Counted from the first letter of the stretch, positions 17,518-24,006 are shown. The stretch: 24,615 nt of DNA from Acidimicrobiaceae bacterium (GCA_027306715.1 DAHUZG010000043.1:1-24615); one strand, 5' to 3'. Notes: a model not told the origin generated them from the sequence alone. Numbers and translations: made by a program.

Positions 17518-18489
17518 TCAAACGAGCTCCCCGAGCAGCGCCCTGCCTCCGGCCGGCCCGAGCAGCTCGACGGCGAGGGCGGCACCGAGCTGCTCGGGCT
17601 CGTCGCCGGCACGTCGACAGCGGACGAGACCGTGGCCGTCGGGGGCGGCGATCATCGCCTCGAGCGAGATCTGTCCGGGGGCACCGGCCGCCGCTGGGCC
17701 GGGCGCCGCAATGCCGGGTGCCGCTGGGCCGTCGCGATCGGCGTCCACGGTGGCGAAGGCGCCTACCGGTGCCTCGCAGCCGCTTCCGAGGGCAGCGAGC
17801 ACCGCCCGCTCGGCACGCAGCGCGAGGTGAGCGCGCCGGTCGTCGATCGGTGCCAGCACCGAGGCGACGCGCTCGTCGCCTTCCCGGCAGCGGAGGGCGA
17901 TGGCGCCCTGACCTGCCTGGGGGAGCAGAACCCCGGTCGGGAGCAGTTCGGCCGCCTCGGCGTCGAGCCCGAGCCTGGCGAGGGCGGCGGCGGCGACGAC
18001 GACGGCGCCACCGGGCGGGACCTTGCTGAGGCGGGTGGCGATGTTCCCCCGCAGCCCGATGAAGCCGAGGTCGGGTCGGACCCAGGCGAGCTGGGCGCGC
18101 CGCCGCGCCGATCCGGTGGCGATCAGGGCGCCGGTGGGGAGGTCGGCGAGGCGGCCTCCGACGAGCGCGTCGCGAGGATCGCCGCGCTCGGGCACGGCGG
18201 CGAGAACGAGACCGGGAAGCGGCTGAGAAGAGGGCAGGTCCTTGGCGGAGTGCACCGCCACATCGGCGCGCCCGTCGAGGACCGCCAGCTCCACCTCGGC
18301 GGCAAAGGCGCCCTCGCCGGCGAAGGCGGCGATCGGCAGCTCGAGGCGGCGGTCGGCGCGGGTGTCGACGACGACGAGCTCGCACGAGGTGCCGGGCGAT
18401 GCCACGGCGAGCAGCGCCACCACTCGCTCGGCTTGCCAACGCGCCAGCGGGCTTCCCCTCGTCGCCAGGCGGAGCAGGACGCCGCTCAC
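17518..18489 (-). CDS. hemC: Hydroxymethylbilane synthase / porphobilinogen deaminase (HemC)
   Basis: This enzyme polymerises four porphobilinogens into hydroxymethylbilane on a dipyrromethane cofactor. It has 323 residues from the GTG at 18489. The family N-terminus LRLATRGSPLARWQAE is present, along with AVHSAKDLP, IGLRGNIATRL and LLPQAGQGAIALRCR. The cofactor-attachment cysteine is in LGSGCEAPVGAFA. A short Ala/Gly/Pro loop sits in the third domain near residues 250-270. It lies 35 nt after hemA with only a weak ribosome site, and is followed by cobA-hemD in the order hemA-C-D seen in Streptomyces. Confidence 0.96.
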   Translation of the reverse strand: MSGVLLRLATRGSPLARWQAERVVALLAVASPGTSCELVVVDTRADRRLELPIAAFAGEGAFAAEVELAVLDGRADVAVHSAKDLPSSQPLPGLVLAAVPERGDPRDALVGGRLADLPTGALIATGSARRRAQLAWVRPDLGFIGLRGNIATRLSKVPPGGAVVVAAAALARLGLDAEAAELLPTGVLLPQAGQGAIALRCREGDERVASVLAPIDDRRAHLALRAERAVLAALGSGCEAPVGAFATVDADRDGPAAPGIAAPGPAAAGAPGQISLEAMIAAPDGHGLVRCRRAGDEPEQLGAALAVELLGPAGGRALLGELV

Positions 18490-18524
18490 GCCGGCCGGCC
18501 CGTCGCCGACGCCGCGCCCACCTG

Positions 18525-19796
18525 CTAGAGGCCGAAGAGCTGGCGCACCGCCTCGGCGAGCCGCTCGCCGCGCGTCGAGCCTGCGGCCCGTTTCACCTGC
18601 ACCGTCGGCTCGTGAACGAGCTTGGCGACGATGCGCCTGGTGAGTGCCTCGACGGCGGCCGCCTGCTCGGGCGCCAGGGCGTCGAAAAGGGCCCGCGAGC
18701 GCTCGAGCTCCGACACCCGGACCCGCTCGGCGTGAGCCCGCAGCGCCGACACGATCGGGGCGGCGCCACGTTCGAGCGAGCGCGAGCGGTACTGCTCGAG
18801 CTCCTCGGCGATGATCGCCCGGGCCTGCCCGAGCTCGGCACGGCGGCCGGCCATCGCGGCTTCGGCACGCTCGCGGAGGTCGTCGAGGTCGGCCAGCTCG
18901 ACGCCGGGAAGCGCGGCGACGGCAGGGTCGACATTGCGCGGCACCGCCGCGTCGACGAGCAGCAACGGCCGGCTGCCGCGTCGCCAGGCGACCTGTTGCA
19001 CCTGCTCGGGCCCGATCAGCACGTCGCCGGTCGCCGCGGCCGTGATGACGACGTCGCAGCTCGCCAGCTCGTCGGTGAGCGCTCCGAGGCCGATCGAGCG
19101 CGCGCCGACTGACGCCGCCAGCTGGGCGGCGCGAAGTGGCGACCGGTTGGCCACGGTCACCGTCGGCAACGCCGGGTCGGCGGCGAGCGCCCCGACGATC
19201 CCTTCACCCATCTCTCCCGCCCCGACGACAAGGACGCTGCGCCCGGCGAGCCCCCCGGCTCGCTCGGCCGCGAGAGCGACGGCGACATGGGACAGCGAGG
19301 TGACGCCGCGGGCGATCCCGGTCTCGGCACGGACGCGCTTGCCTGCCCGAAGGGCGTGACGGAACAACCCGCTCAGAACCGGGCCGGAGGCCTGCTCGGC
19401 ACGAGCGCGCTCCTCGGCGCGGCGGACCTGGCGGAGGATCTCGCCCTCTCCGAGGACGGCGGAGTCGGTACCGGCAGCGACCTCGAACAGGTGCTCCGCG
19501 GCCGCGTCGTCGAAGGCGACGACGAGCCTGTCGGCGAGCTCGGCCTGGCGCGCCGGGGAGCCGGCGAGGCGGCTCTGGAAGAAGCTCTCGATGTCGGCGA
19601 CGCCGTCGTGGAAGCGGTCGACGACGGCGTAGACCTCCGTGCGCAGGCAGGTCGAGAGGACCACGGCCTCGCTGGCGTGGGGACCGTCGAGGAGCTGGCC
19701 GAGGCACTTGGCCAGCTCGCGCTCGGGCACAGTGATCGGCTCGAGCAGGTCGAGTGGCGTATCCCTCTCGTTCAGGCTGACGACGACGACGGGAAT
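18525..19796 (-). CDS. hemA: Glutamyl-tRNA reductase (HemA), probable ATT start
   Basis: This enzyme reduces glutamyl-tRNA to glutamate-1-semialdehyde with NADPH, the committed step of C5 haem synthesis. The catalytic Cys is in VLSTCLRTEVYAV. The family usually has Asn where this has Leu after the Cys. SVLVVGAGEMGEGIVGAL is the NADPH site, and DSAVLGEGEILRQV and GKRVRAETGIARG are also typical. No ATG, GTG or TTG lies at the expected start. The ATT at 19796 has a perfect AGGAGG (19804-19809) with 7-nt spacing, gives 423 residues, and puts the catalytic Cys at position 50 as in E. coli. The alternative is GTG at 19880, directly after the rex stop, which adds 28 unconserved residues. The gene belongs to the rex-hemA-hemC operon. 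Confidence 0.93.
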   Translation of the reverse strand: MPVVVVSLNERDTPLDLLEPITVPERELAKCLGQLLDGPHASEAVVLSTCLRTEVYAVVDRFHDGVADIESFFQSRLAGSPARQAELADRLVVAFDDAAAEHLFEVAAGTDSAVLGEGEILRQVRRAEERARAEQASGPVLSGLFRHALRAGKRVRAETGIARGVTSLSHVAVALAAERAGGLAGRSVLVVGAGEMGEGIVGALAADPALPTVTVANRSPLRAAQLAASVGARSIGLGALTDELASCDVVITAAATGDVLIGPEQVQQVAWRRGSRPLLLVDAAVPRNVDPAVAALPGVELADLDDLRERAEAAMAGRRAELGQARAIIAEELEQYRSRSLERGAAPIVSALRAHAERVRVSELERSRALFDALAPEQAAAVEALTRRIVAKLVHEPTVQVKRAAGSTRGERLAEAVRQLFGL

Positions 19797-19803
19797 GCCG
19801 CGA

Positions 19804-19809
19804 CCTCCT
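19804..19809 (-). promoter_or_regulatory. Strong Shine-Dalgarno AGGAGG that points to an ATT start of hemA
   Basis: AGGAGG on the minus strand is 7 nt before ATT at 19796-19794. It is the best ribosome site in the haem block, and no conventional start codon is at a usable distance downstream of it. Confidence 0.65.
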
Positions 19810-19831
19810 GATCGGAACGGCCCCAGGTCAA

Positions 19832-19837
19832 AGTGTA
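19832..19837 (-). promoter_or_regulatory. Possible internal promoter -10 (TACACT) before hemA
   Basis: TACACT fits TANNNT and sits in a small AT-richer pocket between the rex stop and the hemA ribosome site. It would give a leader of roughly 30 nt that contains AGGAGG. No clear -35 is seen. It would allow hemA expression independent of the rex promoter. Confidence 0.35.
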
Positions 19838-19880
19838 GGAGCTGGCCGCGCCCGGGCGCCCGCTGCGCCCCCGCCGCCAC

Positions 19881-20567
19881 TCAGCCGGCACCCGGCGCCG
19901 TCCTTGCCGGCGTTCGGGCGCCGTAGAAAGCCAGCACCTCGAGCTCGGCCGAGAGGTCGACCTGGCGGACGCGCAGCTCCGGCGGGAGCGAGAGGACGAC
20001 CGGGGCGAAGTTGACAAGCGCCCGGACCCCCGCCGCGGCGAGCCGGGCGGCGATGTCCTGGGCCGCGGAGGCGGGCGTCGCGATCACGCCGATGGACACC
20101 TTCTCGTCGGCGACCACCCTCTCCAGCTGCTCGAGATGGCGCACTACCGTCCCGGCGATCTCCTCCCCGACCTTGGCCGGATCGACGTCGAGGATGGCGA
20201 CGACGTGGAAGCGACCGGTCGTGAAACCCTCCGAGCGGGCAAGAGCGTGCCCGAGGTTGCCGGCGCCGACGATGGCGAGGGGCCACTCCCGGTCGAGCGC
20301 CAAGGCCCTGCGCACCGTCGAGAGCAGCGTGAGGACCTCGTAGCCGGTGCCGCGGGTGCCGAAGGAGCCGAGCCGTGAGAGGTCGCGGCGCAAGGTGGCC
20401 GGGTTGACCCCGAGCGAACCGGCCAGGTCGCTCGAGGCGACGGTGTGGACTCCGCGCTGCTCGAGCTCGGCCAGGGCGCGGTGGTACAGCGGCAGCCGCG
20501 CCACCGTCGGTTCCGGCAGCTCCGGGCGCCGGATCAGCTCGCCGAGGGGTCGACGGCTTCCGGGCAC
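19881..20567 (-). CDS. rex: Redox-sensing transcriptional repressor Rex
   Basis: This repressor senses NADH/NAD+ and leaves its operators when NADH rises. It has 228 residues. The N-terminal winged helix carries VARLPLYHRALAELEQRG, then GVNPATLRRDLSRLGSFG. The Rossmann domain starts at LAIVGAGNLGHALARSEGF, and RALVNFAPVVLSLP is typical of the C-terminal part. The start is taken as GTG at 20567, with a loosely placed GAGGGG upstream. A rex-hemACD operon and Rex control of respiratory genes are established in Streptomyces coelicolor, so control of this operon and of nuo is likely. I could not find a full operator here. Confidence 0.95.
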   Translation of the reverse strand: MPGSRRPLGELIRRPELPEPTVARLPLYHRALAELEQRGVHTVASSDLAGSLGVNPATLRRDLSRLGSFGTRGTGYEVLTLLSTVRRALALDREWPLAIVGAGNLGHALARSEGFTTGRFHVVAILDVDPAKVGEEIAGTVVRHLEQLERVVADEKVSIGVIATPASAAQDIAARLAAAGVRALVNFAPVVLSLPPELRVRQVDLSAELEVLAFYGARTPARTAPGAG

Positions 20568-20596
20568 GCCGTCGTCGACGGCCCCTCTACCAGCCG

Positions 20597-20800
20597 CTAG
20601 CCGGCCTCCGTGAAACGTTCGGCCAGGTAGCGGTCGACGTCTTCTTCCCGCAGCCGGTACGACTTGCCGACCCGCACAGCAGGAAGCTGCCCGGAGCTGA
20701 TCAGCCGGTAGACGGTCATGTTCGAGATGCGAAGGGCGCGCGCGACCTCCGCCACGGTCAAGAACTGCGACTTCGTGTATGGGACGCTCAGTGCTCTCAC
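20597..20800 (-). CDS. Small excisionase-type (MerR-like) helix-turn-helix DNA-binding protein
   Basis: This 67-residue protein is almost entirely one winged helix-turn-helix of the excisionase/BldC-like family. It reads FLTVAEVARALRISNMTVY (recognition fold), then LISSGQLPAVRVGKSYRL and the helix EEDVDRYLAERF. The GTG start at 20800 (VRALSVPYTKSQ) has GGAGAGG just upstream. The VPYTKSQFLTVAEVA beginning is typical of a conserved actinobacterial family often found near proC and hem genes. Despite the name, nothing suggests phage excision: no integrase or attachment site is nearby. It is 29 nt upstream of rex on the same strand, so it is probably the first gene of the haem operon. The target is unknown. 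Confidence 0.85.
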   Translation of the reverse strand: MRALSVPYTKSQFLTVAEVARALRISNMTVYRLISSGQLPAVRVGKSYRLREEDVDRYLAERFTEAG

Positions 20801-20818
20801 CCCTCTCCGCCGTAGTGC

Positions 20819-20824
20819 ATGGTA
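20819..20824 (-). promoter_or_regulatory. Possible -10 (TACCAT) for the HTH-rex-hem operon
   Basis: TACCAT fits TANNNT and lies 18 nt before the GTG of the HTH gene. That would leave a short leader containing its GGAGAGG ribosome site. No clear -35 is present. Confidence 0.35.
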
Positions 20825-20893
20825 GGCCCTTGTGGCTCGCGTGGGAAGTGGTGACGTGGTGAACCGTGTTGCAGCCGTGACAGTCGCCGCTCC

Positions 20894-20961
20894 CCGGCGG
20901 CCGGCGGCCGGTTGGGCGCCGGCGGCCGGCGGCCGGTTGGGCGCCGGCGGCCGGTTGGGCG
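20894..20961. repeat. Intergenic 25-bp tandem repeat
   Basis: There are two exact 25-bp copies (20894-20918 and 20919-20943) and a third of 18 bp (20944-20961). Each copy consists of CCGGCGG units followed by CCGGTTGGGCG: two units in the first two copies and one in the third. A degenerate fragment follows to about 20972. The array lies in the divergent region between the HTH-rex-hem operon and the small membrane protein gene and does not appear to be coding. Confidence 0.9.
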
Positions 20962-20989
20962 GCGGCGGCCGGAATGAGGGCACCCCGAA

Positions 20990-21012
20990 TGTCGGCATCG
21001 GCCGATGTGACA
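20990..21012. promoter_or_regulatory. Near-palindromic candidate operator
   Basis: The core CATCGGCCGATG (20996-21007) is a perfect 12-bp palindrome. It is flanked by TGTC on the left and GACA on the right, extending the dyad with one unmatched base. It ends 10 nt before the GTG of the plus-strand gene, so a bound protein would block its start region. The binding protein is unknown. Confidence 0.4.
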
Positions 21013-21022
21013 GCATCAGGAT

Positions 21023-21394
21023 GTGGCGCAGCCCGACGAGTCCGAGCTCGAGGCCAGGCTTCGGGCCGCCCTGGCGGCGAGCCGCGAGCTCGGCTCGGAC
21101 TACGACCGGGCGATGGCCGAGTCGATTCGCAAGCTGCTCGTTCCCGACCCGGTGCCCGCCGCTCCGCCCGTGCCCGGGCCGCGGCCCGACGGTGAGGTCT
21201 ACCGGGCCTCGCGCCGCCAGCGCACCTTCGTTCGCCGCCACTCGGTGGCGACCGTCTCGCTCGGCCTGGGCATCCCGCTGTCGGCGATCGCCGGCAGCTA
21301 CGGGCGCCTCGGCGGCATCGCCATCTGCTGGGCCGGCATCGTCGCCGTCAACCTCGCCGAGCGCCTCGGGCGCCACAGCCGCAGCCAGCTCTGA
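21023..21394 (+). CDS. Hypothetical small membrane protein
   Basis: I do not recognise this family. The protein has 123 residues. Residues 1-40 are a charged, probably helical segment (ESELEARLRAALAASREL and onward). A Pro-rich linker lies around 42-58, and a basic patch RRQRTFVRRH precedes two hydrophobic stretches (VATVSLGLGIPLSAIAGSY and GGIAICWAGIVAVNLAERL), which look like two membrane helices or a hairpin. It ends RHSRSQL. The GTG at 21023 has only a poor ribosome site. CAGCAT lies 6 nt upstream and could be a -10 for leaderless expression. The gene is divergent from the haem operon and convergent with proC. Codon use is GC-rich like that of its neighbours, so it is likely a real gene. 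Confidence 0.65.
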   Translation: MAQPDESELEARLRAALAASRELGSDYDRAMAESIRKLLVPDPVPAAPPVPGPRPDGEVYRASRRQRTFVRRHSVATVSLGLGIPLSAIAGSYGRLGGIAICWAGIVAVNLAERLGRHSRSQL

Positions 21395-21401
21395 CCGGGC
21401 T

Positions 21402-21415
21402 GGCGGGGCCCCGCC
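21402..21415. terminator. Palindrome between convergent hypothetical gene and proC
   Basis: GGCGGGGCCCCGCC is a perfect 14-bp palindrome in the 47-nt gap between two converging genes. It has no T-tract. In this position it may act as a GC-rich bidirectional terminator. Confidence 0.4.
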
Positions 21416-21441
21416 GTGGCGACGTGGGCCGCCGCGCGCGG

Positions 21442-22251
21442 CTAGCTGATGCCCGACCTGCCCGGCGAGCCGAGCTCGCCGGCGCGCGCCGCAGATGCCG
21501 ACACCGCGGCGAGGAAGGCCGCCCGGACGGCGCGCTCCTCGAGCGCTCGCAGCCCCGCCGCAGTCGTCCCGCCGGGCGAGGTCACAGCGGCACGCAGCGC
21601 CTCGGCGGGCTCCCCGGTCTCGGCCAACAGCCGGGCCGAGCCGAGCAGGGTCTGAACGGTGAGCACCCGGCTCACCTCCCGGTCGAGCCCGACCAGCACG
21701 CCGGCCTCGACGAGCGCCTCGGCGACTAGGAAGACGTAGGCCGGCCCGGATCCCGACAAGCCCGTGGCGCTGTCGATGAGCCGTTCCGGCAGCCGGACGA
21801 CGACCCCGATCGAGGCGAGCACGCTCTCGGCCCAGGCGAGGTCCTCCGCGGTCACCGAGCTGCCGCCGGCGATCGCCGAGGCGCTCGCTCCGACGACGGC
21901 TGCAGTGTTCGGCATCGTCCGGATCACCCGAGCGCCGGGCCAGAGCCAGCTCTCGAGCTGGTCGATGGTCACGCCGGCGACGATCGACACGACACGCCGG
22001 TAGCCGCCCCCACGGAGCTGCGCGCACGCCGCCTCGGCGTCGCCGGGCTTGACGGCGAGGACGACGTCGTCGGCGGGAACCGGGGCGGCGACGGCGAGCA
22101 CGCCCGGGAAGCGGCTGGCGATCTCCTCGCGCAGCTCGGAGCGGACCTCGGCCGCGGCACACTCCGAGGGGGTCGCCCATCCGCTCCGCAGCAGGCCGCC
22201 GATCAGCGCAGACCCCATCCGGCCCCCGCCGACCACGAGCAGTCGCAACAC
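21442..22251 (-). CDS. proC: Pyrroline-5-carboxylate reductase (ProC)
   Basis: This enzyme catalyses the last step of proline synthesis, NAD(P)H-dependent reduction of pyrroline-5-carboxylate. It has 269 residues, the usual length. The Rossmann motif LLVVGGGRMGSALIGGLL is at the N-terminus. MPNTAAVVGASASAIAGG and the signature GLSGSGPAYVFLVAEALVEAG follow, and the C-terminal VTSPGGTTAAGLRALEER is typical. The GTG at 22251 has no ribosome site. TAGGGT ends exactly 7 nt before it, suggesting a leaderless transcript. It lies 45 nt downstream of mshA on the same strand. Confidence 0.96.
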   Translation of the reverse strand: MLRLLVVGGGRMGSALIGGLLRSGWATPSECAAAEVRSELREEIASRFPGVLAVAAPVPADDVVLAVKPGDAEAACAQLRGGGYRRVVSIVAGVTIDQLESWLWPGARVIRTMPNTAAVVGASASAIAGGSSVTAEDLAWAESVLASIGVVVRLPERLIDSATGLSGSGPAYVFLVAEALVEAGVLVGLDREVSRVLTVQTLLGSARLLAETGEPAEALRAAVTSPGGTTAAGLRALEERAVRAAFLAAVSASAARAGELGSPGRSGIS

Positions 22252-22258
22252 GTGCCAG

Positions 22259-22264
22259 ACCCTA
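22259..22264 (-). promoter_or_regulatory. Probable -10 element (TAGGGT) for leaderless proC
   Basis: On the minus strand TAGGGT fits TANNNT and is followed by 7 nt and the proC GTG. It sits in the 45-nt gap after mshA. Confidence 0.6.
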
Positions 22265-22296
22265 ATCGGAGACCCTGCCGGCCAGCGGCACGGACC

Positions 22297-23550
22297 TCAG
22301 AGACACTCCACGAGCTCGCGCGAGGCGAGCTCCGCGTACAAGCGGCGGAGGCGGCCGGCGGCGATCGACCAGGTGTCACGGCGCGCCTGCTCGGCAGCGG
22401 CCGCACCCATCCGCCGGCCGGCGCCGGCGTCGGCGAGCAGCACGGCAAGCGCTCGTGCGAACCCGGAGGCGTCACCGGGGTCGACGAGCAGGCCCGTGCG
22501 CCCGTGGTCGACGAGGGTCGTGAGCCCGCCCACCGACGACGCGACCACCGGCGTGCCGCAGGCGGCGGCCTCGAGGGCGACGAGACCGAACGACTCCGAG
22601 CGGCTCGGGACGACACAGGCGTCAGCGGCGCGGTACCAGCTCGAGAGCAGCTCGTGGGGCTGGGGCGGCACGAACTGGAGGCGCTCGGCGAGGCCGAGGG
22701 CCACTGAACGGGCACGAAGCGACGCCGCCTCGTCCCGGCCGCGCACGCCGCTCGGGCCGCCGACGATGACGAGCCGGGCGTCGTCGATGCCGAGAGCCGG
22801 CAGCCCTGCGAGCGCCTGCAACGCCGTCGAGGCACCCTTCAAGGGCTGCAGCCTGCCGACGAACAGGACGATCCTGCCCTCCTGCTTGAGGCCGAGGGCA
22901 CGCCGCGCCTGGGCGCGGTCCCCCGGAGAGAAGACGGCATGGTCCACGCCCGGAGGGACGATCTCGATCCGCGACCGCTCGGCCCCGTACAGGGCGCTCA
23001 GCTGGTCCGCCTCGACGCTGCCGCTCGCCAGCACGGCGGCCGCGCAGCCGATCCCCTCCGCCTCGGCGCGCGCCCGCCGTCCGGGATCACCGGGATCGAC
23101 CTCCTCGGGGCTCGCCTCTGCCTTCACCCGGTCGAGCGTGTGGAAGGTGCAGACGAGAGGCAGGCCGAGCCGGTGCTTGAGGCCGTGCCCGGCGACCCCG
23201 GAGAGCCAGTAGTTGGCATGGATCACCTCCGCCGGCGGCGACCCGAGGGCTGCCGTAGCCATCCGCTCGGCAACGGCGTCGGCGAAAGAGGCGGCGTGCT
23301 CGTGCAGGCTCGACTTCGGCACGGGGGCGAGCGGTCCCGCCTCGACGTGGTGGACGACGAAGCCCGGCTCGACAGCTACGGCTGGCGGCTGCTCGGGTGA
23401 GGATCGCCGGGTATAGACGTCGCAGGCGACACCGGCTCGGGCGAGCGCCGCCGACAGCTCGCGCACGTAGACGTTCATCCCGCCGCCGTCGCCCGTGCCG
23501 GGCTGGTCGAGGGGCGACGTGTGCATCGAGAGGACCGCGAGCTTGCGCAC
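22297..23550 (-). CDS. mshA: Family 4 glycosyltransferase, MshA-like (D-inositol-3-phosphate glycosyltransferase)
   Basis: This is probably the first mycothiol enzyme, which transfers N-acetylglucosamine from UDP-GlcNAc to inositol-3-phosphate. It has 417 residues. The N-terminus KLAVLSMHTSPLDQPGTG is followed by GGMNVYVREL. Other motifs are HANYWLSGVAGHGLKHRL, VPPGVDHAVFSPGD, LFVGRLQPLKGA and the GT4 C-terminal signature SRSESFGLVALEAAACGTP. These match actinobacterial MshA closely. A paralogous GT4 enzyme acting on another acceptor cannot be excluded, since other mycothiol genes are not in view. The GTG at 23550 is preceded by TAACCT plus 7 nt rather than by a ribosome site. Confidence 0.82.
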   Translation of the reverse strand: MRKLAVLSMHTSPLDQPGTGDGGGMNVYVRELSAALARAGVACDVYTRRSSPEQPPAVAVEPGFVVHHVEAGPLAPVPKSSLHEHAASFADAVAERMATAALGSPPAEVIHANYWLSGVAGHGLKHRLGLPLVCTFHTLDRVKAEASPEEVDPGDPGRRARAEAEGIGCAAAVLASGSVEADQLSALYGAERSRIEIVPPGVDHAVFSPGDRAQARRALGLKQEGRIVLFVGRLQPLKGASTALQALAGLPALGIDDARLVIVGGPSGVRGRDEAASLRARSVALGLAERLQFVPPQPHELLSSWYRAADACVVPSRSESFGLVALEAAACGTPVVASSVGGLTTLVDHGRTGLLVDPGDASGFARALAVLLADAGAGRRMGAAAAEQARRDTWSIAAGRLRRLYAELASRELVECL

Positions 23551-23557
23551 CGGTGAG

Positions 23558-23563
23558 AGGTTA
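23558..23563 (-). promoter_or_regulatory. Probable -10 element (TAACCT) for leaderless mshA, overlapping the sodX stop
   Basis: On the minus strand TAACCT fits TANNNT and is followed by 7 nt and the mshA GTG. Its first three bases are the TAA stop codon of sodX (23561-23563). Confidence 0.58.
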
Positions 23564-23941
23564 GGGCGCGCTCGGCGCCGCCGGGCCCGTGCTGTCGGGC
23601 CCGCGCCGCACGCCGCGGCGGTGCGACCGGTCGACCCGTCGCACCCACCCGGCCCGTTCGGCCGGGTGATAGCGGTACACGACCCGGCCCCACAACGCGG
23701 CGCGGTCGAGGGGACCGAACTGCCGCGAGTCGCGGCTGGCGGCGATGTTGTCACCCGCCACCCACAGCCGGTCGCCCTGGCGCGCCGCCAGCCGCTTCAC
23801 CAAGACGAGGCCCGCCCGTTCGGGGTCCTCGACCGCGACGAGGTCGCCGCAACGGGAGGCGGCGAGGCCCGACACGAGGAGGCGGTCGCCGGGCAGCAAG
23901 GTCGGCACCATGCTCTCGCCGACGACCTCGACCCGGCGCAT
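23561..23941 (-). CDS. sodX: Nickel-type superoxide dismutase maturation protease (SodX), S26 family
   Basis: This signal-peptidase-like protease probably cuts the SodN leader so that the new N-terminal His can bind nickel. It has 126 residues from the ATG at 23941, with AGGAG 4 nt upstream. The longer open frame is Arg-rich and unconserved. The catalytic serine is Ser10 in VEVVGESMVPTLLPGD, and the lysine partner is Lys49 in GLVLVKRLAA. WVAGDNIAASRDSRQFGP is the S26 C-terminal signature. There is no membrane helix, unlike LepB, which fits a cytosolic role. A basic tail of about 30 residues follows the domain. Divergent placement beside sodN supports the specific call over a general signal peptidase. 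Confidence 0.88.
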   Translation of the reverse strand: MRRVEVVGESMVPTLLPGDRLLVSGLAASRCGDLVAVEDPERAGLVLVKRLAARQGDRLWVAGDNIAASRDSRQFGPLDRAALWGRVVYRYHPAERAGWVRRVDRSHRRGVRRGPDSTGPAAPSAP

Positions 23942-24000
23942 CACGCTCCTGCGGCGGTGGGCTCCCGGTGGCTTGCGGCGCCGTTCGGATCGGGCGTCGG

Positions 24001-24006
24001 TAGTGT
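24001..24006 (+). promoter_or_regulatory. Possible -10 (TAGTGT) for sodN
   Basis: TAGTGT fits TANNNT in the sodX-sodN divergent region and would leave a leader of about 80 nt. No -35 at proper spacing is seen. Confidence 0.3.

Noticed and set aside
20597..20800. Excisionase of a mobile element
   Set aside because: The fold is excisionase-like, but there is no integrase, attachment repeat or phage gene. The neighbours are core metabolism and the family is common in actinobacterial chromosomes.
20857..20863. TGGTGAA as a Rex operator upstream of the HTH-rex-hem operon
   Set aside because: Only one half resembles the consensus. The partner half at N4 spacing does not match.
20801..21022. Expected tiny Lys/Arg-rich ribosomal protein gene (bS22/AURKAIP1 type), often close to this HTH family in actinobacteria
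   Set aside because: No Lys-rich short frame with a plausible start is present in this gap. The space is taken by the tandem repeat and the dyad.
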